Assembly (NCBI GenBank): GCA_964016985.1 | Contig: OZ024821.1 | Coordinates: forward strand, 85,781,035 to 85,845,034 | DNA from: Anodontia alba | Lineage: Eukaryota > Mollusca > Bivalvia > Lucinida > Lucinidae | Direction of reading: 5' to 3' | DNA length: 64,000 nt | Shown: one piece after another, positions 1-9,769 of the stretch | Numbering within the stretch: the first letter of the stretch is position 1 | Layout of the letters: the number at the start of each line of letters is the position of its first letter | Notes under the pieces: generated by a model | Told to the model about the DNA's origin: nothing | Databases searched by the model: none | Seen by the model: the letters and a program-made list of their open reading frames with translations, nothing else | Translations under genes and position numbers: made by a program

Positions 1-79
1 TCATGTGCCCGATGAGATGTAAATTATGCTATGTAGTTGTTTACTGAAAGTGCATGGTGTTGTGTAGGAAGTCCATATT

Positions 80-280
80 TAACGCTTGTCATGCTGAATA
101 AATTAAAATGCCACGTCCACTTCTAATTGTTAGCTAATCAAAGGTCTTGATTCAGGTTGTTGATTCACATATTTGATGACAAACAACACAGGTCCAGATC
201 AGTTGTTTGAAGCCAGCTGATCTGGATCTACACTGTTTACAAAGGCAGGACACATCCGGGTTCCGATGGACCAGGTTTTA
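80..280. mobile_element. TTAA-flanked MITE, CCCTTGTC family
   Basis: About 200-bp non-coding element with a degenerate TTAA start (TTAACGCTTGTCATGCTGAA) and a degraded right end. Its centre is a hairpin with arms reading like GTCCAGATCAGTTG and CAGCTGATCTGGATC. Better copies lie at 51253-51466, 59219-59428 and 61542-61735. A TTAA target and CCCTTGTC ends suggest piggyBac-like mobilisation (inference). Confidence 0.7.
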
Positions 281-377
281 ACCAAATGTTCAGATATTCC
301 TTATAAAATGCCATGTTTTATAACCTCTAGAAGAAAAAATATTAGCTTGAACATGATGTAAAACATAAATAATTAAA

Positions 378-700
378 TGATCCAGCGCATGACAAAACCA
401 ACAACATGGCATGTGCGGCCAGCGAAGACTCAGATCAGCCTGGGCATCTGTGACAAGAGTCTTTGCTGTGGTCTCAATGGGCAGCTAAGGAACCAAACTT
501 TCTTCGTGCGGACAGCGAAGACTCTGATCAGACTGGACGGGTGCCCAGGCTGATCTGATTCTTCGCTGGGCGCATATCAGAGTCTTTGCTGTGCTCTCAA
601 TGGCTAGCTAAGGAACCAAACTTTCTTCATGCGGACAGCGAATACTCTATTCAGGTTGGGCGCACATGCCATTTTGTTGGTTTTGTCATGTGCTGGATCA
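378..700. mobile_element. Foldback element with ~27-bp TIRs
   Basis: The ends TGATCCAGCGCATGACAAAA and TTTTGTCATGTGCTGGATCA are inverted repeats. Inside is a repeated module containing AGCGAAGACTCNGATCAG in both orientations, plus two copies of a stretch that includes GCTAAGGAACCAAACTTTCT. No coding potential. A related element is at 16776-17020. Confidence 0.7.
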
Positions 701-829
701 AATATTAAAAATGTGCTCAAACTAAAAGCAGCCCTTCTTTAGTCATCGTATTTTATGCATGTTTGCCCTTATTCAACAGCAAATTCAACCGCCTAGGTGG
801 TCACTGTTTTTACGTAGACCCATTTAGGG

Positions 830-2222
830 TACATCTTAAAATCTCCTTTTGTGAAACATGAAGGCTCAGGCCTTTGATACTTGGCATGTATTTCCATCTG
901 GGCTCAATCGGAGCCAATTTTGACCTCGAGGCTTTAATTTGAACAATCTTTATAGAGATTTATTAGATAAAGCTATATAACAAATATTAAAGGCTTGGGC
1001 CTCCTAGTTTTAGACAGAAGATATTTGAAGTTTTTCCCCCATTGAGTTTATATAAAACGAGTGACACCTGAGCAGGGCCATTTTGACCCCGGGGCTATAA
1101 TTTGAACAAGTGTATTAGAGGCTCATGAGATGAAATTACACACCAAATATCAAAGGCTTGGGCCTAGTTTAAGAGAAGAAGATTATTAAAATGACCCCTG
1201 GGGCGGAGCCATTTTTTATCCCAGTGCTATAGTTTGAACAATCTTAGTCGATGTCCACAAAATAAAGCTACGTACCAAATATCCAATTGTCGGGCCTTCT
1301 AGTTTGCAGACAAGAAAATATTTTAAGTTTTCCTTAAAGAGATTATGTAAAACAAGTGACTCCAGGGGTAGGGCCATTTTCACCCTGTGTCTATAATTTA
1401 ATGGTAGCGGTCTATTACATAAAGCTATCTACTAAATATCAAAAGCCTGGGCCGCCTAGTTTCAGACAAGAACATGTTTAAAGTTTTTGCAAATATGAGT
1501 CTGTGTAAAACGAGTGAGCCCCGGGGCAGGGACATTTTTGACTCCAGTAGAAGAATAGTTTAAAAGGGATTTCCCCTTATGATTCTATATATGTAAAACA
1601 AGTGACCTCTGGGGCGGGGCCATTCTTGACCCAAGAGCTATAAATATGAACAATCTTGGTAGAGGTCCAATAGATAAAGCTACTTACATGAACCAAACAT
1701 CAAAAGCCTCGGCCTCGTAGTTTCAGACAGAAGGTTTGCCTATAGCCCAGTCAGCATTCTACGTAAATCTAAATCGGGCCGTCATCGGCCCGTCAGGGTA
1801 GCTGACGGGCCGATGACGGCCCGATGTAGATTTACGTAGAATGCTAGCTGGGAGGAATCAATGTAAAAATAAAATTAACCTTTCCGTAAAAAAGATCAAG
1901 GTCAACCATAGGTCATCATTATTTTTCAAACTTAATTGGGCTCATGTCCTCAGTGCTGCATACCAAGCCCCAGGGCCATTGGCCCTTTGGTTCCGGAGAA
2001 GATCTTTAAAGGGTTTTTTTTAACGTAATTGGGCCTGGCAGTGGCCATCTTGGTCATGTGACCCAGATGCGGCAAACAAACTTTCGTTTCCTGGCCCAGC
2101 GGGGCTCCATATTGAATTTGGGTTTGGTTGGTCCTCCAGAGGTAAAGATGTTTGAAGAGTGTGAACGATGGAGCCTGCCTATACTATAAGTTCACCTATC
2201 AGCCTAAAGGCTCAGGTGAGCT
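830..2222. repeat. Diverged tandem-repeat element (~150-165 bp units)
   Basis: Successive diverged units contain GGGCCATTTTTGACCC, GCTATAATTTGAACAATCTT and AAATATCAAAGGCTTGGGCC. The right end (AAAGGCTCAGGTGAGCTA) matches the ends of the 9.77-12.54 kb and 59.49-61.32 kb elements. A palindrome is inserted at 1746-1852. Non-coding; frames here are short. Confidence 0.75.
1746..1852. repeat. Near-perfect palindrome, CCCAG...CTGGG type
   Basis: Arms run CCCAGTCAGCATTCTACGTA and back to TACGTAGAATGCTAGCTGGG, with a GC-rich centre around CGGGCCGATGACGGCCCGA. It interrupts the surrounding tandem array. A sister copy is at 6710-6796. Probably a hairpin MITE; no target duplication was resolved. Confidence 0.75.
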
Positions 2223-2647
2223 AAACCATATATTTGAAGAAGTGGAACTTGTTGAAATCCTGTCACCAAAGTAACTACTCTATCGTTTTTTGTATAATTT
2301 GTAGTTATTTTTACTGAAGGATTCTTTAAGGATTTAAAGTATTCGACTTCTTTAAGCCAATGATGTGAATAGAATAAAACTTTTTATTGTATAGGTAATT
2401 AGGACAAAATGTTTTGCATTAAATCATGACAAAAGTTTGCAGATTTACGTCTTCTGAAGACGGCGACTCCCTGAACGGCAGTACTTTAATACAGGAAACA
2501 GGAAGTCATAAAAGTTCTTTCCCTTGTTAAAATGGCAGAAAATCTACCAAGCGTGTCAAGTTCCATTAAATCATAAAAAAGTTCATTTGACTACCATGAA
2601 AGTGTTGAACGTGTTCAAACTAGTAGTTTTGTAAATACTGTAGCCCA
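2223..2647. other. Unassigned AT-rich intergenic DNA
   Basis: About 425 bases with no supported gene, RNA or repeat family. Confidence 0.5.
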
Positions 2648-2879
2648 TTAACCCTTAAAGCGCCAAGCAAAATTTGCAGCAGACGACAATCTAAAATTTT
2701 CATTTTTTTTTTTTTTTTTTTTTTTTTTTTCAGAGGAAATAAGTCTTGATATTTCATGTGAATCGTCTGCTTAGCAGACGATTCACATGAAATGTCCAGA
2801 CTTGTTTTCTTCTGAAAATAATAAAAAAAAAATCAAAATTGTCGTCTGCTTTAGTTGTGATTGGCGCTTTACGGGTTAA
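2648..2879. mobile_element. TTAA-flanked MITE, CCCTTAAAGCGCC family
   Basis: Starts TTAACCCTTAAAGCGCCAA and ends TTGGCGCTTTACGGGTTAA. Subterminal GCAGACGAC/GTCGTCTGC and a central palindrome (CATGTGAATCGTCTGC and reverse) follow. A T-run at 2702-2730 lies in the left arm. TTAA ends suggest piggyBac-like mobilisation (inference). Confidence 0.8.
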
Positions 2880-2911
2880 TACCTGAATATATCTGTTAGG
2901 TCCTTTCATAC

Positions 2912-3146
2912 TTAAACCCTTAAAGCACTAAGCAAAATTATTGCAGACGAAATAATCTTTTGTATTTTTAGAGAAAGTCATGGACTTTCATGTCAACACA
3001 GCCTAGCAAACGATTCGCATGAAATGCTAAGCCTTGTTTTCTTTAGCAGACGATTTACATAAACTTCAAATCTTATTGGCTCTGAAGAAAAACAAACACA
3101 GACACAATGCTGTCTGCTGTAGTAATGATTAGTGCTTTAAAGTTAA
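2912..3146. mobile_element. TTAA-flanked MITE, second adjacent copy
   Basis: Starts TTAAACCCTTAAAGCACTAA and ends TTAGTGCTTTAAAGTTAA. It carries the same GCAGACGA subterminal motif and a CATGAAATG-type central palindrome as 2648-2879, and lies only 32 bp away. Confidence 0.7.
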
Positions 3147-3299
3147 ATGGGCGTCTCAGTTGGTTCTGTTATTGTAAATTGATAATGTCATGGCAATCAG
3201 TGTGGGCCCTGATCCAACGTCGTGTACAGTGGTGTCTGATCTGGTCTCGCAATTGTACCTTATTTGGGACGCTAGACATAAATGAGGTTATAACTGATC

Positions 3300-3500
3300 A
3301 GCATACTGGGACAAACTCAGCAGACAACATTTTAAAATATGTTTTCTTATTTTTCCCAGAAAATAGTCTTTGAAATATTCATGTCAATTGTCTCCTACGT
3401 CTCCTTAAGAGACAGTTTGCACGGAATGTCAAACCTATTTTCTGGGAAAAATACGAAAATATCGTTAGTTTGTCGTCTGCTGAATTTCTCCAGAGAGTGT
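3300..3500. mobile_element. Hairpin MITE, TTTTTCCCAGAAAATAG family
   Basis: Inverted arms carry TTATTTTTCCCAGAAAATAG and CTATTTTCTGGGAAAAATA around a centre of AATTGTCTCC...GAGACAGTTTGC, with GCAGACGAC/GTCGTCTGC outside. Other copies are near 19130, 48726, 55386 and 62720. Confidence 0.65.
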
Positions 3501-3742
3501 TTAACTCTTTCACTGCCACAGGCGATAATAATAGGCTTTTGCAAACAGCATAGATCCAGATGAGACGGCTCATAACGAGCCGTCACATCTGGATCTACGC
3601 TGTTTGGCGTTCAGTCTTTCAACTTTACATATGAACATCTTTCCGAACGATAGTTTGTTAAAAAAAAAATAAATAAATATAAAAATAAACAAAAAAACGC
3701 AGACGACAAATGTCGTCTGAAATTTGGCGCCGAAAGAGTTAA
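3501..3742. mobile_element. TTAA-flanked MITE, CTCTTTCACTGCC family
   Basis: Begins TTAACTCTTTCACTGCC and ends GGCGCCGAAAGAGTTAA. The central hairpin holds AGATCCAGATGAGACGGCTC and its inverse, a version of the GCAAACAGTG/CCAGAT core seen across the window. GCAGACGAC lies near the right end. Confidence 0.7.
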
Positions 3743-3805
3743 GGAGAATTTATTTATTTTATTTTATTTATTTATTTTTTTTTATTTATTTATTTTTTTT
3801 TTCAG
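3743..3805 (+). promoter_or_regulatory. T-rich tract and splice acceptor of the TRIM-like exon
   Basis: An unusually long T/A tract ((TTTA)n then poly-T) ends in TTCAG at 3805. It forms the polypyrimidine tract and 3' splice site for the exon starting at 3806. Confidence 0.6.
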
Positions 3806-3931
3806 CTGAGAACAGCTTTCTATTCAAAGATGGATGACTTTCATGAAAGGAGTATTCAACACCTGACAGAGGAGTCGGGTCGTTGCCATAGGCTCAGACA
3901 TGAGGCACGACTTTGCTGGCAGAGTCTGCAG
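3806..3931 (+). CDS. TRIM-like protein, coiled-coil exon (partial gene)
   Basis: Open exon of 126 nt (42 codons), phase 0 at both ends, between TTTTTTTCAG and a good donor (G|GTAACA). It encodes LRTAFYSKMDDF... to ...CWQSLQ, a charged heptad-like stretch with the look of a TRIM coiled coil. Joined to the exon at 5501 it stays in frame. RING and B-box exons expected upstream are not visible in the window, so either they lie before base 1 or the gene lacks them. An initiator Met at 3830 is possible but unsupported by a promoter. Pairing of the two exons is inferred from phase and content; a transcript would settle it. Confidence 0.6.
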
Positions 3932-3984
3932 GTAACAGCCTTCTTTTTATATGACAATACGATTAAAAAAATAAAAAAAAAAGA

Positions 3985-4256
3985 CATTATGAAAACACGC
4001 CTATTCAAATATATAGTAAATTTCACCTCCAAAAACTGAAAATTTTCAGATGAAAAACTCTAACATTTTCATATTTCTGCTCAAAACATAGAATGTGGTA
4101 CTTGTTAGAACCGCCTCAGCGAGGCGGTTCTAACGAGTACCCACAATCTATGTTTTGAGCAGAAATAAGAAAAAAATGTATACCCCTGTAAACTCCAGTT
4201 TTACTATTTTAAAGTTGGGTTTAAGGGGGTCAAAATTATATAGGCATGTTTTCGTG
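3985..4256 (-). mobile_element. Hairpin MITE family A (GTGGGTACTCG core), intronic
   Basis: About 270 bp. Ends read CATNACGAAAACATGCC and its inverse. The centre is the palindrome TTGTTAGAACCGCCTC/GAGGCGGTTCTAACGAG, flanked by ATAGATTGTGGGTAC-type and TTTTGAGCAGAAAT arms. Full copies: 9357, 19573, 24232, 43326 and 55979. Half copies: 31551 and 56831. Confidence 0.8.
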
Positions 4257-4735
4257 AAAAAAAAAAAAAAAACCACTTTGAAAGCTGACTAAACACATAA
4301 CTATCGGCAGACGACATTTAACCCATTTATGCCGACTTTTACTTTTTGGACTGGTCAATTTTAAGCAGCAGATGGGGCATAAAGCGTTCCGCCATGATAT
4401 GACGTTCTCTTGAAGGTCTTAACTTCGGCACCTTTTATGCTAGGAAAACTGATATTTTGTATGCTATTTACCCAGACCTAAGTCTTTAACTTTGTGCTAG
4501 CGTTTCCCCTAAGTCAGGCATGCCCTGAGGTGGGGCTAGGGGTCAAAACGTATAACAGATCAGACTGAGCATTTGAAAAATAGTTGTTGAAATTTATGCA
4601 TCTAGATGTTGTTGCCATATGGACAAGACCAAAGGACGGGGGCATTTGTGTACTTTGGACACATGTCTAGGTATCACCATGTTTTATGGACGTTCCCTTT
4701 TGGTTCCCTTCTGAAAAGAGTCAACTTTTAAACTG
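4257..4735. other. Intron of the TRIM-like gene, degraded repeat matter
   Basis: Contains a poly-A run, a GCAGACGACATTTAACCC end, and GGTGGGGCTAGGGGTCAAAA, which resembles the left end of the 38.6-kb array. No coding exon. Confidence 0.4.
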
Positions 4736-4850
4736 CCAGCCACAACAATTGTCGTCTGCTTTGTCATCTGCTTGTGATTTTAAAAATCATTTTTGCAAAC
4801 AGTGTGGACCCAGATCAGACTGCTCCTATGCCTGATGTTCACCGGCTCGT
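4736..4850. mobile_element. Left half of the CCCTTAAACCGCC-type MITE
   Basis: Matches the left half of the complete element at 63585-63829 (CACAACAATTGTCGTCTGC, then TTGCAAACAGTGTGGACCC and AGATCAGACTGCTCC). The right half is missing. Confidence 0.6.
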
Positions 4851-4935
4851 GGGTTTTCCCATTGAATATGCGTATCTAAAAATAGAACATCAAGTGAAAG
4901 AATATATTTTGGGTTCACTGGTTATATAATAAAAC

Positions 4936-5118
4936 AATTGTTGACTATTGAGTCATTGAATATGATGTGATATCCACTGAAGAATACCAATATTGCCCGA
5001 GGCTATCGCCTCGGTCAATATTGGTAATCTCCCTCAGATATCACACCATAGACTCGATCAATACGGGTATTCTCCAGTGGATATCACATCGTAGTTAATG
5101 ACGCAATAGTCAATAATT
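4936..5118. mobile_element. Foldback element with nested hairpin
   Basis: Outer arms are AATTGTTGACTATTGAGTCA and its imperfect inverse ending CAATAGTCAATAATT, each followed by GATATCCACTG or CAGTGGATATC. An inner perfect hairpin (ACCAATATTG...CAATATTGGT) sits at about 4987-5026. Intronic, non-coding. Confidence 0.7.
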
Positions 5119-5273
5119 GAATAATATGTTGCCGACCAGAGAATACCCTGAGCAGAGAGCTCGGATACACAGTTTGATCTGTGCCATCGCTGTTTTTAAT
5201 GTCATAAAGGCCTTTCTCTCACATTATGAATCAAGTAAATGCGTCAAAGAATAGCAGATTCAAAGCAAGAGGT

Positions 5274-5467
5274 TTGAGTCCGTAAAGCGCTAATTGTTGC
5301 AGACAATATTCGAATCGTTTTATTATTACCATTTTTCAGAGAAAATAGGACGGCATTTCATGTAATTAGGCAGACGATTCGCATGGAATGCCAACCATAT
5401 TTTCTCTGTAGAATATATTAAAATCGAAATGTCGTCTGCTGCAGATGTGTTTTGCTTTAAGGGTTAA
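5274..5467. mobile_element. TTAA-type MITE ending 33 bp before an exon
   Basis: Degenerate left end (CCGTAAAGCGCTAATTG), GCAGACAATATT, central palindrome around GCAGACGATTCGCATG, right end CTTTAAGGGTTAA. Same family as 2648-2879. Its right TTAA lies 33 bp before the coding exon at 5501, within the branch-point/acceptor zone. Confidence 0.65.
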
Positions 5468-5500
5468 TTATGGCATGTTCAACTGTTATTATATTTTCAG

Positions 5501-6583
5501 ATGTCTAAGAACGCCGGGTCGCATCAAGAATTCAAAGAAATGGTTTCTAAATGCAAGCAAAAGGCGGAAGTTCTTGAAGAAATCTTAAAACGGGATTATG
5601 ACAGCTTGAAACAAATGGATTATGAACTGTGTCCAAACAAAGCACTAGACGAAATATTTGAAGTAAAAGATCTAGCCCACGTTGAAGTGGAATTAGAAAC
5701 TTCAAAACTGACACAGTTTTTATGTAATTACGATGATCTGGAAGAAGAAACAGTACATAATAAGGAATTGAACATCGTGTCAACTTTAGAGGAGCAGGAT
5801 CTTCGCGGCAAAGCTGACTGCTGTTTCACCGGATGTTCCTACGCCACTCACGAGGAACTTATAATGGCTGACTGGAACAATGGAGCTGTGAAGATGTTCA
5901 ATAAGTATGGAATTTTAATGGACAAGCTAGATTTTGCCAACTGTCCGTGGGATGTCGCAAAAGCCGATTTAGGCAAGGTAGCTGTTACAGTGCCCAAAGA
6001 TAAATCCGTTTATCTTATTGACTGCAATGAGCACTTGAAAATTTTGTCATCGTTCGCAACCAGCAGTGAGTGTTTTGGTATAGTAAAAATGGGTGAAACT
6101 TTCGTGATAACATGTGACCCATGGAGCAATGCTCCTTCTGTAAAAGTGTTCTCCTTAACTGGGCAACAGTTGTTAGTATATCAGTATAACAGTACTGGGA
6201 AACTACTTTTTAAATGCCCCTTGCATGTTTGCACGGACTACTTTGAAAAGGTGATTTACGTATCCGATTCTTCCGCCGATGTTGTTTATGCTATGGCACT
6301 GAACGGGGAAATAAAGTTTGTTTACCAGAATTTTGATCTGCGATATCCTACGGGTGTTAGAACAGATCGATTTAATCGACTTTACGTTTGCGGAAGGGAA
6401 TCTTCCAATATTCATAAAGTATCTGAGAAAGGAGAATTTCTGAATTTCTTCTGCAGACAGACGGACGGTGTAGGTAAACCTACAGCAATTTGTTTCAATC
6501 CTGATGGTGGAACCATACTGTTCACCGATCTACAGAACTCTACTTGCAATGGATTTGTAACAAAATCTTTAAAGCTAAAATGA
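5501..6583 (+). CDS. TRIM-like protein, C-terminal NHL-type beta-propeller exon
   Basis: Terminal exon of 360 codons plus stop (TGA 6581-6583), after acceptor TATATTTTCAG. Residues 1-65 are charged and helical (MSKNAGSHQEFKEMVSKCKQ..., EVLEEILKRD) and continue the coiled coil of the 3806 exon. From about residue 100 to 360 come repeated ~45-residue blades typical of NHL/six-bladed propellers (CGRESSNIHKVSEKGEFLNF, GKPTAICFNPDGGTILFTDL). Many bivalve TRIM-type proteins end this way. In that family the propeller binds RNA or protein partners; E3 ligase activity would need a RING domain, which is not seen here. No in-frame break. No AATAAA within 200 bp downstream. Could also be a RING-less propeller protein. 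Function beyond this is unknown. Confidence 0.8.
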   Translation: MSKNAGSHQEFKEMVSKCKQKAEVLEEILKRDYDSLKQMDYELCPNKALDEIFEVKDLAHVEVELETSKLTQFLCNYDDLEEETVHNKELNIVSTLEEQDLRGKADCCFTGCSYATHEELIMADWNNGAVKMFNKYGILMDKLDFANCPWDVAKADLGKVAVTVPKDKSVYLIDCNEHLKILSSFATSSECFGIVKMGETFVITCDPWSNAPSVKVFSLTGQQLLVYQYNSTGKLLFKCPLHVCTDYFEKVIYVSDSSADVVYAMALNGEIKFVYQNFDLRYPTGVRTDRFNRLYVCGRESSNIHKVSEKGEFLNFFCRQTDGVGKPTAICFNPDGGTILFTDLQNSTCNGFVTKSLKLK

Positions 6584-6709
6584 TGATATTGAAACTTAAA
6601 TGCAGCAATGAAAATATATGGTACACAGCAAAAGGCTGATCTGGGCTTTTGCTATGCGCATCCGCGCAGGCTAATCAGAGTTTTTCTAATTCGCTTCAGA
6701 ATGCGGATA
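6584..6709. other. 3' flank of the TRIM-like gene
   Basis: Contains a partial CAGCAAAAGGCTGATCTGGG / AGGCTAATCAGAG hairpin-element fragment. No canonical AATAAA, so transcript end is not defined. Confidence 0.4.
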
Positions 6710-6796
6710 CCCAGCTAGCATTCTACGTAAATCTACATCGGGCCGCTGATGGGCCGATGACGGCCCGATATAGATTTACGTAGAATGCTGACTGGG
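6710..6796. repeat. Palindrome, CCCAG...CTGGG type
   Basis: Arms CCCAGCTAGCATTCTACGTA and TACGTAGAATGCTGACTGGG around CGGGCCGCTGATGGGCCGAT. Sister to 1746-1852. It lies 126 bp after the TRIM-like stop codon. Confidence 0.75.
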
Positions 6797-6948
6797 TAAT
6801 GCTTCGACGAACAGAGAAGGCCCTGGTTAAATATAGGATACGCAGTATGTTCTGGGCCTTCGCAGTTTTCATTTGGAATAAGAACATTGTTTTATACGTT
6901 TTGCATCAATTATGGTCAGTCGTGACAAGAAAAGGTGCAGTCAGTGGA

Positions 6949-7286
6949 CTAATGCACTAGTCATTTTTATCCACCGCCTACCCACCCGCCCCCACCCTCT
7001 ACGGAGAATAGCGGGGACACCGACTTTCTCTCTGTCACGGCCCTGCTAAATACGCCGCACTGCGGGGACAACTGGATATTAAACGTCCAGCTCTTCTACT
7101 CTCCACCCCTAGGACAATGAAATATAGAATTAGGAAAATATAAAATCTTAGTAGTTCTCGCTATTTTGGCGCGAAATCACAATGCGGGGACATTCAAAAG
7201 GCCATAATCCCACACATTAGCCCGACCAATCCTTCCCTGTGGGGATGTGTGAGGTAGGGAGTGGATACTAATGACTGGTGCATAAT
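6949..7286. mobile_element. Possible foldback element with imperfect TIRs
   Basis: Left AATGCACTAGTCATTTTTAT followed by CCACCGCCTACCC; right GAGGTAGGGAGTGGATAC then TAATGACTGGTGCATAATT. The ends are imperfect inverted repeats. Inside, GCGGGGACA recurs. No coding potential. Confidence 0.45.
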
Positions 7287-7334
7287 TACTCACCATTTTA
7301 TGATGGCATTACATAAATACAGATCTGTAAACTG

Positions 7335-7500
7335 TAAACTTTTAACGCCCAGCATGTTGGGTAAACTTTTCATCATACGACATTTTGAAATATTTGTTTT
7401 CCTGAAAGTGTGTCTTTGGAGAGCATTTGCATGAAAGAACAAACCCTTTTTCCTGGAAAATAAGAAAAATCAAGCTCATTATGGTGGTGGTAAGCGCTAT
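7335..7500. mobile_element. Degraded CAGCATG/GAAAATAAG hairpin MITE
   Basis: Contains CGCCCAGCATGTTGGGTAAA, TACGACATTTTGAAATATTT, GCATTTGCATGAAAG and CCTGGAAAATAAGAAAAATC, the landmarks of the family seen at 48726 and 55386, but the central palindrome is eroded. Confidence 0.5.
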
Positions 7501-8107
7501 TCTGCAATCTGGTCTGATCCTCGAGAATGTTTTTCGTAAAAAATCATGTACATTGTCCCGGTAGCCTAGACTGACAGCAAAAACATTCTTCGAATGTTCT
7601 CGAGAATTAAATCTGATCGTAGAGAAAGCGCTTACACCACCAGAAAGAGTTTGATTTTCCGCGTACTCTGCGCTTTATTTGAACAAATTCCATTTGATAA
7701 GAATAGAGATATTCTAAAAACAAATCCAACCGTATGCGGAGTTAAAAATAGTAACAAACTCCGTGTATTTTGTCATTTGGGTCACGTGGATTCCCCCACA
7801 CTGTGCAATGGCTCTGCAGTTGTTTTATTATTGACAGCAATGATATGACGTCACTAAAGGGTAATCATTATTACTTGCGAGGGTAATATTGCATGAAAAC
7901 CTGATCGAATTTAACCATCACGTGTAAATGCGCTTACCAAATGTGAGGTCAAAGGATAATATCACCTGCACATGATATACTTTCGACCAATGAGATTTCT
8001 AATATAGCTAATGACTATTCATGAGGTATACTAAAACACCTTATCATATTTGTCTATAACTTTTGAAGCGCCAGTCAGAATTGAGGCAGGCAAAATGTTT
8101 TATTATC
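7501..8107. other. Unassigned intergenic DNA
   Basis: No recognisable gene. A short inverted motif (CTCGAGAATGTTTTTCG / ATTCTTCGAATGTTCTCGAG) sits at 7522-7605. An 84-codon frame at 7594 has no family resemblance. Confidence 0.45.
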
Positions 8108-8157
<50 letters not shown>

Positions 8158-8565
8158 TCAGCTGCTGTTTTGGTTAGACTGGCGGTATATGAGATTTATA
8201 TGGAGTGTCTAAGACAATTGCTGACGACTGTCGGCTTCAAGCCAGGCTTATGGACGAGATTAATGAAAGACACATATAATAGACATAAATGATGACAATG
8301 GGAGCATATTCTTTCTCTCAGAATAGATCCTTTTTTTAGAAGGGAGACAAAAACTAGACAAAGTTAGCTCCTCAAAAATACAGTCGACTCTTATTATCTC
8401 AAACTCGCTAATTTCGAATTAACGCTTATCTCGAAGTAAAATTCTGGTCCCTGTTTTAACATGAAACTATGACAACAGTAACAAAATAATGTGGAAAAGA
8501 GGAAAAATTGCTCCTTAGGAGCAATTTCTCCTCTTTTCCACATTATTTTATATATATATATATAG

Positions 8566-8643
<78 letters not shown>

Positions 8644-8690
8644 TCAGCTGCTGTTTGACTGGCGGTATAAGAGTTTATTTTGGACAACCT
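8108..8690. repeat. Duplicated (TA)n tracts with a hairpin between
   Basis: (TA)n at about 8114-8155 and 8549-8641. Each is followed by the same sequence, TATTCTCAGCTGCTGTTT, then GACTGGCGGTAT, so the segment is a duplication. Between them, 8479-8549 is a near-perfect hairpin built on AAGAGGAAAAATTGCTCC and its inverse. Confidence 0.75.
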
Positions 8691-9356
8691 GGAAGGTTTA
8701 AATATGATTCTCAGGGAATTTTGTTAGAATATTTAGCTAAAAGGAACTGGATACATTGTGCAGTTTTGTCGCCGTATTTTACAAGGGATACATTTTTGTG
8801 ACTTCCTGTTTGCATCCCTGCACACCAAGCTTCTTCTGATAAAGGTCTACTCTAAAAGGAGAGCAAATTATTTCCTTTTAAAGTGGACGAGGTTTTAGAA
8901 GGGAGGCAGAGCAATTTGTACAGCGTTATTTCCCTTGAAAATGTATTAATTCTCCTTAAATACGGTATCACATAATATGTCATAAAAAATGATTGTGTAA
9001 TGACAAAGAGTAAAGAGTTTATGAGTGGCCTGGTCTGGTTTACACTTTTCTGTTCGAACATTTAGAGTTTTGACAGTAACCAGAAATTTTGTTTTGTTGT
9101 TGAATATTCTCTTATTAATCAGGAAAAATAAAAAAAATCGTGTAAAATAGTTACTAATTTGTTGTATTTACATCCGATTTGTAAACAAAAATCCTCATGC
9201 AATGTTTTATTTCATTTCACCATAGTTTTCCACTTCTTTGTTTTGTCTTTATAGTGTGAATCGGCATCCTATAATAGACACTGTGAATGCACATATTGGT
9301 ATCAGAGTAATGTCTTCAGGAAAATGGATGATATTTGTCAACGGAATTTGGAAAGA
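8691..9356. other. Unassigned AT-rich DNA
   Basis: No gene, RNA or repeat family identified. Frames are short and low in complexity. Confidence 0.45.
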
Positions 9357-9619
9357 GATATATAATTTTGACCCCTTAAACCCCACTTTTATATAGTAAA
9401 ACTGGGGTTTACAGGGGTATACATTATTTTTCTTAATCCTGATCAAAAGCATTGATTGTGGGTACTCGTTAGAACCGCCTCGTCGAGGCGGTTCTAACGA
9501 GTACCCACAATCTATGTTTTGAGCAGAAATATGAAAAATATCAGAAATTTTTATCTGAAATTTTTCATTTTTTGGTGGTAAAATTTTCAGTATATTTGAA
9601 TAGGCATGTTTTCGTTATG
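9357..9619 (+). mobile_element. Hairpin MITE family A
   Basis: Carries AACTGGGGTTTACAGGGGTA, the core GTGGGTACTCGTTAGAACCG and inverse, TTTTGAGCAGAAATATG, and the right end TAGGCATGTTTTCGTTATG. The left terminal motif has been lost. Confidence 0.8.
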
Positions 9620-9769
9620 CCAGTTTTCTACCCTTCGTCGTGTCTGCCAGTCCATCCGTCCGACCGTAGTTCCCTCCGACAAAAGGACCTTGAGATTTCT
9701 GCCATAACTAAAACACAACTATATTAGGTTGCTATGTAAACAGAAATACCAGGGGATTAATAGTACTGT

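Noticed and set aside
2648..5118. Strong palindromes as bacterial terminators or operators
   Set aside because: Intron-containing animal DNA; the palindromes have TTAA or other transposon-type ends and recur as families.
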